Assembly: GCA_013360195.1 (NCBI GenBank)
Contig: JABWCQ010000010.1
Location: forward strand, 110,903-174,902
From: a bacterium
Lineage (GTDB): Bacteria; Electryoneota; RPQS01
Direction of reading: 5' to 3'
Length of the DNA stretch: 64,000 nt
The notes below the pieces were generated by a model, which saw nothing but the letters and a program-made list of their open reading frames with translations, made no database searches and had not been told where the DNA came from. The position numbers and the translations under genes were made by a program. Below are positions 9,372 through 17,684 of this stretch, in pieces; position 1 is the first letter of the stretch; every line of letters starts with the position of its first letter.

Positions 9372-9566
9372 GTTTGCACGACTTCACACTTTCTGCGCAC
9401 TCTGGGAATATGGGGGTGTCAAATGAGGCGAGTCAGGGGTGTGGCTAAGTTCAGAATCTGCGTTAAATCCTGACAACTCGGCAAACAAGGGTTGAGGAAA
9501 GACAGGAGGATAATTTTCGGGGTTCGAGAGGCCGGAGGCTTACCGGGGGAAAGGGGATGAACGGAG

Positions 9567-9965
9567 TTACGGAGACTTAGCCAGCTTGATTTGCGCAAGC
9601 GTTTTCAGGTGCGCAAGCTGAGCGGGTTTGGTAATTGTGATGCGGATGCCGCGGCCTTCGGCGTAGGGTTTGGCATTCTCGAATTCGGTCTTGATGGATT
9701 TTGGCAATTTGCTGGCGTAGACTGCGGTGACTGCTTTCTCGCCTAAGACGAAGGCTACGGTGAATTGGCCGTCGTCGGGAACAAGGTAGCAGATTCTGCG
9801 CGCCTTCTGCATCGGTCGGCACGACCAGACGTCTTTCGTCGCTTTCCACTCGTAGGTTATCGGGGCGAACTCAGTTTCGAGGAAGGTGGTGAAGTCGTGC
9901 CAGATGGCGTGACACTCCCCTAATCGTGCGGCAATCTGTTTATCTGTGGGTGGTTTTGAGGGCAA
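9567..9965 (-). CDS. DUF3788 domain protein
   Basis: A 132-residue cytoplasmic protein matching the DUF3788 pattern: an N-terminal P-x-D-x-x-I-x-x-x-LG segment, a central WxxxKxVWSCRPMQKARRICYLVPDDG segment and a C-terminal GRGIRI strand before a short helix. These proteins are small, single-domain and of unknown biochemical role. The frame opens with TTG at 9965 and no Shine-Dalgarno is visible, so the start is uncertain. It lies just downstream of a toxin-antitoxin pair on the same strand, but a 45 bp purine-rich spacer separates them. Confidence 0.7.
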   Translation of the reverse strand: MPSKPPTDKQIAARLGECHAIWHDFTTFLETEFAPITYEWKATKDVWSCRPMQKARRICYLVPDDGQFTVAFVLGEKAVTAVYASKLPKSIKTEFENAKPYAEGRGIRITITKPAQLAHLKTLAQIKLAKSP

Positions 9966-10010
9966 GGGGAGGTGGAAAAGGAAATTGGAAAGGCGAGGAG
10001 GGTAGCGGGG

Positions 10011-10293
10011 TTATTCCTCGTAAAGGGAGTCGGTTGACTCTTCGAGCATGACACCTTCGAGGAAAATCTGATGATCGTTGAAGGAATAGTAAACCGTTAC
10101 ATCGTAGCGCAAGTAGCGTGAATTTATGGCCCAGATGTCTGCTGTCGCGGTTTGCTTGCCCATGCGAGGGTTGTGGGCGAGCCCATTCGATGATCAGCAT
10201 GAACTGTTCGAGCCGGCTGTCACGACCGTCGAACTCGCGGAATTGGTCAACGAATCGTTCTGTGCGAACGAACGTCCAGAGCTTCTTGCTCAT
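10011..10293 (-). pseudogene. RelE/ParE-like toxin partner of Panacea antitoxin, frameshifted
   Basis: The frame starts at 10293 (MSKKLWTFVRTERFVDQF) and reads sensibly for about 38 residues to LIIEW near 10182. Then sense continues in the +1 frame (LAHNPRMGKQT, AINSRYLRYDVTVYYSF, then DHQIFLEGVMLEEST and a stop at 10011). Removing one base in the GGG run near 10178-10182 restores a 93-residue protein, a typical RelE/ParE toxin length, ending in the paired beta strands usual for that fold. Its ATG overlaps the antitoxin stop (TGATG), implying translational coupling. In the sequence as given the toxin is inactive, either a real loss or an assembly error at the G run. The family call is from fold-like pattern only. 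Confidence 0.55.
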
Positions 10294-10817
10294 CAGTTGG
10301 AGCGAAGAGTCTTGGCGAAGGCTTCCTGTTTTTCGGTCAACGGTCTGTTTGAGATAAGGACAGTTGACAACGGGATGACTTCACCGAACTTTGCGAGTTC
10401 CCAACCTACGGTTTGATGCGACAGTTCTGAAACGTCCGTCGCGGTGTGATTGCGAAGTTTGTCTATCACGCGATTGACGACGTCAATCTCTTCGGCGCTG
10501 AAGAGGGAAAGATCGGCTTTGCGCAGTGCGAGAGGTTTCTTCTGTTTGTAGCCTTCAAAGTCAATCTCCTTGACCGCGAGGGCTTTTTCGACCTGCAACT
10601 GTTTCAGGGTGGCGGACATGTCGCGGGGGACGGGGCCGAAGTCGCGCTTGATGTACTCTTGCTCCGTGATGCCGCGTTCGTGTTTGGCGAAGAAGGACAG
10701 TTCGGAGAAGAAGAGGATTTTGTTCAGCTTCGTGGCCCCGAAATACGGATCCAGCTCTGAGCGGTCAGAGATGTAAAGTATTAATTCTGCGAACTTTTTG
10801 TCAGGGGTGGTGGACAT
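10293..10817 (-). CDS. Panacea-domain (SocA/GepA-like, DUF4065) antitoxin
   Basis: A 174-residue protein with the Panacea pattern: KFAELILYISDRS near the N-terminus, FGATKLNKILFFSELSFF (about 27-44), the YIKRDFGPVPRDMSATLKQL segment (about 54-73), then SAEEIDVVNRVIDKLRN and the S-x-x-TVGWELAK region. Panacea proteins neutralise many unrelated toxins in two-gene operons. Here the next gene downstream overlaps by one base and is a small RelE/ParE-like protein, matching that layout. The start has AAGGAG seven bases upstream. The antitoxin is intact although the toxin frame is broken. Confidence 0.8.
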   Translation of the reverse strand: MSTTPDKKFAELILYISDRSELDPYFGATKLNKILFFSELSFFAKHERGITEQEYIKRDFGPVPRDMSATLKQLQVEKALAVKEIDFEGYKQKKPLALRKADLSLFSAEEIDVVNRVIDKLRNHTATDVSELSHQTVGWELAKFGEVIPLSTVLISNRPLTEKQEAFAKTLRSN

Positions 10818-10890
10818 GGTTTGCTCCTTTCGGAGCTAATTTACGAAAATTTGAACGAATGGTCAAGTGGTTCCTCGCTTACTCAGGAGG

Positions 10891-10909
10891 GGCACCCGCA
10901 GCGGGTGCC
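10891..10909. repeat. GGCACCC palindrome (REP-like)
   Basis: GGCACCCGC and its exact complement around one base, followed by a G-rich stretch. It lies in the 207 bp gap between the antitoxin gene and hpaD and resembles the palindrome at 12120-12139, where GGGGCAC and GTGCCCC also occur. No T run follows, so it is not a standard terminator. Confidence 0.4.
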
Positions 10910-11024
10910 GCCGGGGGAATAAACAGCCAGAATGGAAACGAAATGCTCAGTCTCCAAGATCGCTGCGTCGTCTCAAGCTCCATTGATCTTGTTTTCATCT
11001 CTTCTTGCATAGGAAGTACTCCCC

Positions 11025-12071
11025 CTACACCACAAAAGTCGGCCGACCGAAGAACTTGGGTTCGGCGGTGGGCATTAGGTCGTTGGTGACGATGTCTTCT
11101 ACGAGGCTTGCTTCGTCGAACCATGACTTGGGCGGGAGGTGGCCCCAGAAGGTAGCGCGGCGCTTGTCGTTGATGCTCCAGCGGACGGGCGGGACGTCCC
11201 AATCGGTCAAGAGATAGTCGCCGCAATAGATTTCGATGCGGTTGTTGTCGTGGTCGCGCAAGTAGAGAAAGAACGCGTTCGACAGGCCGTGACGGCCCGG
11301 GCCGCGCTCGATGTGGTCCACCATGCCCATGCTCGCCAGCACGTCGCAGGCATCCAAGATTGATAATCTGTCGTAGGCCCAAAAGCCGACGTGATGCAGA
11401 CGCGGGCCGATGCCGTTCATCATGGCGATGTCGTGCACGTTGGGTTTTCTGTGCAGCCATGTGGCCCACAAATCATCCGTTTCGACGCAGCGCCAACTGT
11501 AGCTCGGATTCGACGCGGAATATTCACCGGGAATCTTCGGCGAGTCGTTGGCCGCTGTGTATTCGCTGCAATGGAAGCCCAAGCGCTTGGTGTACCACTC
11601 GTAGGCTTTGCGCACGTCGTGGACTTGGCAATTGAAGTGGTCAATGCGCTGAATTTTCGCGCCACGGTGCTCGTGATATTTTTGCAATGACCAGTCGCGG
11701 CGCTCGGCTTCGAAATAGAAGTGAAGCGGAATGCCGTGCGGGTCCTGCATGACCAACGTGCGGCCCATTTTGTATTTCGCGCCTTTGTCGAGCCACTTGT
11801 GAGCCAAGCCGTCTTCGCCCGCAATCCACGCGAGGCCGTCGAGATCACTCTCGCGCTCGACTTTGAAGGCCAAGTGGCCAAGGCCGGGCTGAGCGGATTT
11901 TCTCAACACGAGCGAATAGGGGTCGCGCTCTTCGATATTGCCTAAGTAGAGGCGCTCGGAATCCTGATGGAGAATCGTGAAGCCGAGGGCGTCCACATAA
12001 AATGTTTTGGCGCGCTCAAGATCGGTGACGCGGAATTCGGCGTGGGCCGTGCGAAGAATGTTGGGGGTCAT
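11025..12071 (-). CDS. hpaD: 3,4-dihydroxyphenylacetate 2,3-dioxygenase (type I extradiol)
   Basis: Cleaves the ring of homoprotocatechuate next to its hydroxyls, giving 5-carboxymethyl-2-hydroxymuconate semialdehyde. The 348-residue protein has two vicinal-oxygen-chelate (glyoxalase-fold) modules. The metal ligands of the catalytic half are visible: His145 in RIDHFN, His227 in LHHVGF and Glu280 in NRIEIY. Segments such as RGPGRHGLSNAFFLYLRD match the Arthrobacter/Brevibacterium HPCD group. I start at 12071 (MTPNIL); a further ATG at 12125 would add 18 residues read from a palindromic spacer. It is the last gene of the 4-hydroxyphenylacetate cluster. The exact substrate is inferred from the neighbouring hpaB, hpaC and hpaE. 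Confidence 0.88.
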   Translation of the reverse strand: MTPNILRTAHAEFRVTDLERAKTFYVDALGFTILHQDSERLYLGNIEERDPYSLVLRKSAQPGLGHLAFKVERESDLDGLAWIAGEDGLAHKWLDKGAKYKMGRTLVMQDPHGIPLHFYFEAERRDWSLQKYHEHRGAKIQRIDHFNCQVHDVRKAYEWYTKRLGFHCSEYTAANDSPKIPGEYSASNPSYSWRCVETDDLWATWLHRKPNVHDIAMMNGIGPRLHHVGFWAYDRLSILDACDVLASMGMVDHIERGPGRHGLSNAFFLYLRDHDNNRIEIYCGDYLLTDWDVPPVRWSINDKRRATFWGHLPPKSWFDEASLVEDIVTNDLMPTAEPKFFGRPTFVV

Positions 12072-12119
12072 TGCGAGGAAAAATAGAAATTGGAAATTGG
12101 AAACGGGGGAACCGCAGAC

Positions 12120-12139
12120 GGGCACAACGTGTTGTGCCC
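12120..12139. repeat. GGGCACAAC/GTTGTGCCC palindrome (REP-like)
   Basis: A 9 bp perfect stem with a two-base centre, flanked by CCCTACG, in the 85 bp spacer between the desaturase gene and hpaD. The spacer also has a GAAATTGGAAATTGGAAA purine stretch whose core, GAAATTGGAAA, also occurs at about 9980-9991. No T run follows, so a mobile REP-type element or mRNA-processing hairpin is more likely than a terminator. Confidence 0.45.
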
Positions 12140-12156
12140 CTACGAGCCGTTCGACA

Positions 12157-13308
12157 TTATGCGTACTTTTGTTTCAGCTCTTTGAAGCTGATTAAGCGCT
12201 GCTGCTTGACGTCCCAGACGGAGAGGAACATGGTTTTCAGGCTGGAGAGTATGGTTACTTCGAAGACGTCGTGAAACTCGGGGTTTTCGTTGTAGATTTT
12301 CTCCAAGCGATAGTTCGGGATGCCGGGTGTCAGGTGATGAATGTGATGAAAGCCGATGTTGCCGGTGAACCATTGAAGGATTTTGGGCAACTTGTAAAAC
12401 GAACTGCCTTGCATGGCGGCACGGACGAAGTTCCATTCGGCATCGGGTTTCCAATAGGTGTGCTCGAATTGATGCTGAATGTAAAATAGCCAGATGCCTG
12501 CACCGGCGGCGATGTAGAGTACGGGAAGGGCGATCTTCAGGAATGCGACGGGGCCAATCAGCCACGAAAGTCCGACGAAGGTCACGGCCATCGTGATGTT
12601 TGAGATAACAACGTTGCGCTTGTCTCGCGGGCTGTATTGCTTAGGGTCGGTCCAGTGGCGATTGACATAGAAAAGCAGTACCCACGGGCCAATCAACAGA
12701 AACACGAGCGGATTGCGATAGAGGCGATAGCGAAGGCGCTCCCACTTGTTCATGGCGAGATATTCGTCCACCGTGTAAACATCCATGTCGCCAATGCCGC
12801 GATGATCGAGATTGCCGTTGGACGCGTGATGCAGCGCGTGCTGCCGCTTCCAATAGTAGTAGGGTACCATCGTGAAGAAGCTGCAGATGTAACCCAAGCG
12901 GTCATTCCATTTGCGGCTGGGGAAGAAGGACATGTGGCCGCAATCGTGCTGAATGATAAAGAGCCTGACCGTGAAGAGCGCGGCAAGCACGCCGAGACCG
13001 AGCGTCAGCCAATAGGTTTGACTAAGACTCAGGTACATTAAGTAGTAAGTCGCGAGGAGCGGAATGAATGTATTGAAAGTCTGCCAAAGCGAAACTTTGA
13101 CAGAAGGTACTGTATACGGTTTTAGAATTTGGAACAGATCTTGTTCGTTATTGATCTGCCGCAGCGCGGACTTCTGCTTACGTTCGCGCGGCTTTACGAT
13201 TACTTCGGTGTTAATTGTTCTTGTCCTTGCTGTGAAAACGGAAAAAGAAGATGATATGTTGAGACGATCAGCCTGACCAAGGGTCGAGGAATAGCTGCGG
13301 ACCGTCAC
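12157..13308 (-). CDS. Membrane fatty acid desaturase
   Basis: An integral-membrane di-iron desaturase introducing a double bond into acyl chains. All three histidine boxes are present: HDCGH (about 125-129), the HxxHH box in QHALHHASNG (about 155-160) and HHIHH near 315-320. Hydrophobic spans lie at about 70-115 and 200-270. The frame opens at 13308, overlapping the preceding flavin reductase by 41 bp; the first 40 or so residues look non-conserved and no alternative ATG or GTG is well placed, so the start is uncertain. It sits inside the 4-hydroxyphenylacetate cluster, where it has no obvious catalytic part; it may serve membrane adaptation to aromatics. Confidence 0.88.
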   Translation of the reverse strand: MTVRSYSSTLGQADRLNISSSFSVFTARTRTINTEVIVKPRERKQKSALRQINNEQDLFQILKPYTVPSVKVSLWQTFNTFIPLLATYYLMYLSLSQTYWLTLGLGVLAALFTVRLFIIQHDCGHMSFFPSRKWNDRLGYICSFFTMVPYYYWKRQHALHHASNGNLDHRGIGDMDVYTVDEYLAMNKWERLRYRLYRNPLVFLLIGPWVLLFYVNRHWTDPKQYSPRDKRNVVISNITMAVTFVGLSWLIGPVAFLKIALPVLYIAAGAGIWLFYIQHQFEHTYWKPDAEWNFVRAAMQGSSFYKLPKILQWFTGNIGFHHIHHLTPGIPNYRLEKIYNENPEFHDVFEVTILSSLKTMFLSVWDVKQQRLISFKELKQKYA

Positions 13309-13843
13309 CGCTCAAGTCCACGCGGTCGGGTGCGGGTTGACTGAGTTTGCCTGTGAGATCGTGATAGCGGCTCTTGAAGTAGAGCAGCGGGTTATGCGGC
13401 TCGATTCCCATGTGCAATGCGACCACTTTGCCAACGACAATCAGGTGGTCGCCTCCTGTTGGAGTGCTGTCCACTTCGCAGCCGATTGCGGCAAGAACAC
13501 CTTCGAGCCGAGGTCCGCCGGGCCACGGAACAAATCGGAAGGATGGCTGTTCACCATCTTTTGACCTGCCTGCGAAATGGTTTGATATTGCAATCTGCTC
13601 ATCGCGCAACACATTCACGGTGAATTTCGCGCCCGGCTTTGACAGATACTCTGCCATGTGCGCGCGCTTGGCGACGCAGAAGATTATTAACATCGGATCG
13701 AGCGAGAGCGATGTGACGGCATTGGCGGTCATGCCGTGTGGTCCGGTCTCGCCGTCGGTGGTTATGACGCAAACACCGGTGGCAAACAGGCCAACGGTGT
13801 CGAAGAACGTGCGGGGATCGAGCGGATGAAGGTGGTCCGTCAT
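13268..13843 (-). CDS. hpaC: Flavin reductase, small component of 4-hydroxyphenylacetate 3-monooxygenase
   Basis: Supplies reduced flavin to the HpaB oxygenase. The 191-residue protein has the flavin_reduct split-barrel signature: GVCVITT, then GMTANAVTSLSLDPMLIIFCV (about 37-57), FTVNVL, and the GDHLIVVGKVVAL segment (about 131-143). It follows hpaB with a 12 bp gap, the classic two-component arrangement. No clear Shine-Dalgarno is visible, consistent with coupling to hpaB translation. The family also serves other flavin monooxygenases; the HpaC role is inferred from position. Confidence 0.85.
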   Translation of the reverse strand: MTDHLHPLDPRTFFDTVGLFATGVCVITTDGETGPHGMTANAVTSLSLDPMLIIFCVAKRAHMAEYLSKPGAKFTVNVLRDEQIAISNHFAGRSKDGEQPSFRFVPWPGGPRLEGVLAAIGCEVDSTPTGGDHLIVVGKVVALHMGIEPHNPLLYFKSRYHDLTGKLSQPAPDRVDLSGDGPQLFLDPWSG

Positions 13844-13855
13844 GCGCAGTATTAT

Positions 13856-15349
13856 TTACGCTTCGGCTGGTTTGCGTGATGTGGCGCTTGCTTCAGCTTC
13901 GGCTTCGTCGCGCATTTTAGAGAGGAAGTGGCGAACCTTTTCCATGGCTTCCTTGCGCGGATGGTTTTTTACAAGCGCGCCGGCCATGCGTACAGGATCG
14001 CCGAAGAAGAAGTACTCGTATAGTGCCTGACGAGTTCCGAAAGCAGAGATCGAGGCATCCCACGCAAGGCGGAAGAGCGGAATGCGCTCGTAGGCATCCA
14101 CACGCGCGCCCTGATAGTATTGTTTAATCTCCTCCTTAAGTGGTCCGTTCAAGTCAGCCTGCGTCGGCATAGCTACCAAACCGCTTGCGCCAAGTTGCTG
14201 TATGATTTGCACGAGCTTCGGATAGGTCTTGGGGAAGAGATTACGCGCTGCATCCAATGGATCCCAGGCAGGACGCATGACTCCGTATTCATCGAGGTGA
14301 CAATCCGCCTCTGCAGCGCGCAGGAAGGCCTTCATTGTTTCATGCGCAATCCACAGGTCGGACAACTTCTCGTGCACGTGCTGGAATTGTTCGATTCCGA
14401 TGGAGTCTACCATCAGCGAAGCGAGGCCGAGCAGGAATTCGCTCTTGGCGATGTTCTTGCACAAGACCTGATGAGACATATGCACGACCGCGCCGGAAGC
14501 GGCGTATGCCTTGTTGCAGACATCAACATTCTTGTAGAGCAACACTTTTTCCCACGGCACAAAGACGTCATCGAAGATGACAACGGCATCCTGCTCTTCA
14601 AAACGAGAGCCGAGCGGATGATCGTAGCCATTTGGATTATAGCTTACGGTTTCGCGGCACTGGAACTTCAACCCGGGAGTGTTGGACGGAATGCAAAAGC
14701 CGAATGCGTACGGCGCGTCTTCGGGATTGCTGGTAAGAAGTGTCGAGGGAAAGACCATGATTTCATCGGACATCGGCGCGGTGGCCAGCATGCGCGCGCC
14801 GCGAATAACGAAACCGTCCGTGCGTTCCTCTTTTATCCGCGCTCCAAGATAAGGATCCTTCTGCGCGGCGACAGATACTGCGCGATTGGCCTGCGGATTA
14901 ATCAGAGTATGTGTCATGCACAAGTCATTTTGTGACAGGTGACGATGCAAGCTTTTCGCGTTCTCCCCAAAACGCGGATCCTGCTCGGCAAGATACTTCC
15001 AACCGCCGGCATAGGAAGCCATGGCACGATTCAAATAGTCCGGCGACCGTCCCATCATGCCGCAGGAGAATTCAGCAATCTTTAGCATGCATTGTGAGAG
15101 CAGACGAATGTCTTCGGCAGTTCGCGGGATTTGATATGTCCTGCCAATCAGCTCGCCAGTCTCATCATCCTTTACCAGCATGACCTCGGCATGCTTCCAC
15201 TGCAAATCGTAGATATCCGCCAGACTCTTGGCGTGACCTTTGAATTCCGGATGCGTCGTGAAGTCATAGATACGCTCTCCACGATGGTATATTTCCGGGG
15301 GGTTGTTTTTCAGATTCTTGAGGAAGTCAGCGCCTTTGCGAGCGGGCAT
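13856..15349 (-). CDS. hpaB: 4-hydroxyphenylacetate 3-monooxygenase, oxygenase component
   Basis: FADH2-using aromatic hydroxylase that converts 4-hydroxyphenylacetate to 3,4-dihydroxyphenylacetate. The 497-residue length and whole-chain pattern match the HpaB/PvcC acyl-CoA-dehydrogenase-like fold: GMMGRSPDYLNRAM (about 97-110), NDLCMTHTLINPQANRA (about 146-162), the FAD-facing GARMLATAPMSDEI stretch, and the DVFVPWEKVLLYKNVDV segment. GGAG lies nine bases before the ATG. It is followed directly by hpaC and opens the catabolic core of the cluster. A related phenol or tyrosine-side-chain substrate cannot be excluded. Confidence 0.93.
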   Translation of the reverse strand: MPARKGADFLKNLKNNPPEIYHRGERIYDFTTHPEFKGHAKSLADIYDLQWKHAEVMLVKDDETGELIGRTYQIPRTAEDIRLLSQCMLKIAEFSCGMMGRSPDYLNRAMASYAGGWKYLAEQDPRFGENAKSLHRHLSQNDLCMTHTLINPQANRAVSVAAQKDPYLGARIKEERTDGFVIRGARMLATAPMSDEIMVFPSTLLTSNPEDAPYAFGFCIPSNTPGLKFQCRETVSYNPNGYDHPLGSRFEEQDAVVIFDDVFVPWEKVLLYKNVDVCNKAYAASGAVVHMSHQVLCKNIAKSEFLLGLASLMVDSIGIEQFQHVHEKLSDLWIAHETMKAFLRAAEADCHLDEYGVMRPAWDPLDAARNLFPKTYPKLVQIIQQLGASGLVAMPTQADLNGPLKEEIKQYYQGARVDAYERIPLFRLAWDASISAFGTRQALYEYFFFGDPVRMAGALVKNHPRKEAMEKVRHFLSKMRDEAEAEASATSRKPAEA

Positions 15350-15400
15350 GGATTCAGTCTCCGTCTATGTTCTGTTTGATTCAATAAGTGAAACGAGTTG

Positions 15401-16042
15401 TCACCGCCAATAGCGTGGACGATAGTAGCGCGGCGCGCTGTAAACCCCGATGTTGGTCGGAGTAAGCAGCGTCGGAGATTTCGTGTGATAGCGAATTCCC
15501 CAATCATTGAACGTTTGATTCCCCCGGCGGCCGTCATTATAGAAGCCGTAATTGTTTAAGCGGTAGTTTGGGTCGCCCGGCGACTTGTAGGGTTCCTGAA
15601 TCACCATCCAGCCGCCGTAGTTGTTGTACTGATTACCGTAAATATTGAAGAGGGTCCCGACGGATTCGAATTTCTGCTCGTCTGGGCCAGTTTTGTAGGC
15701 CTGCTGCATCTCCTCTACGGATTTGGCCTTTTCGTAGGTCAAACCGCTAATCCACTCCGGCAGCGCTTTCAAATTCAAGTCCAGCGGCCAGATCGCTTTT
15801 ACTTTGCGATAGGTATGCGAGCTTCCCATCGGTTCAAAGGCGCGGAAACCATACTCTTTCAATTTTACGGTGTCGGCGTACTCCGGGATATACACTTGAC
15901 CAACGACAAACCTGACTCCATTAATCTCGACGCCTTTGTATCCTTCCGGCGGCGGCAGAAGCAGACGCTTGGCGTAAGCTGCCGAAATTGCGGTCAATAG
16001 AATCAATGCCAAGGCGGTTAGACGTGCGATGTTTCCATTCAT
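15401..16042 (-). CDS. Secreted protein of unknown function
   Basis: I start at 16042, where AAGGAG precedes an ATG by seven bases and a clean signal peptide follows (MNGNIARLTALALILLTA, cleavage near AYA). An upstream in-frame ATG at 16120 would spoil the signal. The mature part of about 190 residues is rich in Tyr, Asn and Pro, with repeated NNYGG/NNYGFYND turns near residues 135-170 and a basic tail RYYRPRYWR. No known domain is recognised. It lies between hpaB and hpaE on the same strand, so it may be co-transcribed with the aromatic-degradation genes, perhaps as an envelope component. Confidence 0.75.
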   Translation of the reverse strand: MNGNIARLTALALILLTAISAAYAKRLLLPPPEGYKGVEINGVRFVVGQVYIPEYADTVKLKEYGFRAFEPMGSSHTYRKVKAIWPLDLNLKALPEWISGLTYEKAKSVEEMQQAYKTGPDEQKFESVGTLFNIYGNQYNNYGGWMVIQEPYKSPGDPNYRLNNYGFYNDGRRGNQTFNDWGIRYHTKSPTLLTPTNIGVYSAPRYYRPRYWR

Positions 16043-16201
16043 CTTTTGTCTCCTTGGGGGAATAGGGGGTATAGTTAACAATATGATATGACTGTTACTC
16101 AAGTTCTGATCAATTCGCAATCGTCTCGCCTGCTACTCGTCCTGCAAAAGTCCTCAATTTTTGGCATGTCAACGAACAGATTGAGAAATGAATCAATGCT
16201 A

Positions 16202-17677
16202 CTATTCAGCTCCCAGTCTTGGCACGTGCGCGGCCCTCAGCGGCACGTGCACACTCTTGGCTTCCATGAAAAATTCCTTGAAGGAGAGTTCGCCGCCTTC
16301 TCTGCCGATGCCGGACCATTTTGAGCCGCCGAAGGGCAAGCGGAGGTCGCGGACGTTTTGTGCGTTAATCCAAACCATGCCGCATTCGAGCGAGGCAGCG
16401 ACGCGGTGTGCGCGCTCGATGTCGTTGGTCCAGACGTAACCCGCGAGGCCGTAGCGGATGTCGTTGGCTTGGCGGATGGCATCGTGCTCATCTTTGAATT
16501 TCATCACGGTCAACACGGGGCCAAAGACTTCTTCCTGCGCGATGCGCATGTTGTTGGTCGCGTTCGTGATGAGCGTGGGCGCGAAATAGTTGCCTTTCTC
16601 AAATCCGGCCGGTCTGTCACCGCCGACGAGAACCGTTGCTCCGTCTTTGCGTGCCACATCCATGAAGCCGCGCACTCGCTCCCAGTGCTCGGAATGAATC
16701 AGCGGACCGACTTCAGTGCTCATGTCGTTGGGATCGCCTACCTTAATCCTGCGAACACGGTCAGCGAGTCTTTCGACAAACTTGTCGTGAATGGATTCCT
16801 GCAATAGTAGTCTGGAAGCAGCCGTACAGCGCTCGCCATTCAGAGAATAGACCTGCCACAATGCTCCGTCAATCGCGCGCTCCATGTCCACGTCATCGAA
16901 GACAATGTTGGGAGACTTACCGCCGAGCTCCATCGAGTAGCGCTTCAGCGTATCGGCGCCGTTCTTGATGATAACTTGTCCGGTAGTGGTTTCACCAGTG
17001 AAGGAAATCAAATTCACCATGTGGTGCGCGACCAAGGGCGCACCTGCAGTTTCACCGTAGCCGTGCACACAATTAAAGACGCCGGGAGGAAGATCTGCTT
17101 CCTGCATAATCTTACAGAGTTGTGAAGCGGAAAGCGGTGACCATTCAGCGGGCTTCAGCACGACTGTGCAGCCGCTTGCCAGGGCTGGAGCGACTTTCCA
17201 AGTTTCCAGCATGAAAGGTGTGTTCCACGGCGTAATCAGCCCGGCCACTCCGACCGGACGGTAGATCACGTAATTCAACCACTCGTCATTGACGGTGTAC
17301 GCGTCACCGCGCAGTGCTTCCAATTGATCGGCGAAGAAATAGAAATTATCGGCAGCGCGGGGAATTGCCCCCTTGGTGATTTGCGCGCGAGGAATGCCGG
17401 TGTCTTCAATTTCAAGTTCGGCGACGGTATTGGCGTGCTTCAATATCAAGTCGCCAATCGTGCGAATCTTCTTCGCGCGGTCCTTGACTTTCATTTTGGA
17501 CCAAATACCGCTGTCAAACGCATTGCGCGCGGCCTTCGCGGCCGAGTCAATATCAGCAGCCTGACCGGAGGCACAGTGACCGATAACAGTGTTGGTCAGC
17601 GGAGTTAGTATTTCAAATGTCTCACCGCCGTGCGACGGCACGAAAGTGTTATTTATATAGTGTTGGACGTGATGCAT
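16202..17677 (-). CDS. hpaE: 5-carboxymethyl-2-hydroxymuconate semialdehyde dehydrogenase
   Basis: NAD-dependent aldehyde dehydrogenase, 491 residues from the ATG at 17677, the start that avoids overlap with the gene upstream. The catalytic Cys284 is in GERCTAASR and the general base Glu250 in MELGGKSPN; FTGETTTG is the cofactor loop and PWNTPFM the conserved N-terminal motif. In the homoprotocatechuate pathway it oxidises the ring-cleavage semialdehyde to the muconate acid. Assignment to HpaE over other aldehyde dehydrogenases rests on the neighbouring hpaB, hpaC, hpaD and hpaG and on close resemblance to that subfamily. Confidence 0.88.
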   Translation of the reverse strand: MHHVQHYINNTFVPSHGGETFEILTPLTNTVIGHCASGQAADIDSAAKAARNAFDSGIWSKMKVKDRAKKIRTIGDLILKHANTVAELEIEDTGIPRAQITKGAIPRAADNFYFFADQLEALRGDAYTVNDEWLNYVIYRPVGVAGLITPWNTPFMLETWKVAPALASGCTVVLKPAEWSPLSASQLCKIMQEADLPPGVFNCVHGYGETAGAPLVAHHMVNLISFTGETTTGQVIIKNGADTLKRYSMELGGKSPNIVFDDVDMERAIDGALWQVYSLNGERCTAASRLLLQESIHDKFVERLADRVRRIKVGDPNDMSTEVGPLIHSEHWERVRGFMDVARKDGATVLVGGDRPAGFEKGNYFAPTLITNATNNMRIAQEEVFGPVLTVMKFKDEHDAIRQANDIRYGLAGYVWTNDIERAHRVAASLECGMVWINAQNVRDLRLPFGGSKWSGIGREGGELSFKEFFMEAKSVHVPLRAAHVPRLGAE

Positions 17678-17684
17678 GTGTCGG

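Noticed and set aside
14120..14935. 271-codon open frame on the plus strand
   Set aside because: Antisense shadow of hpaB.
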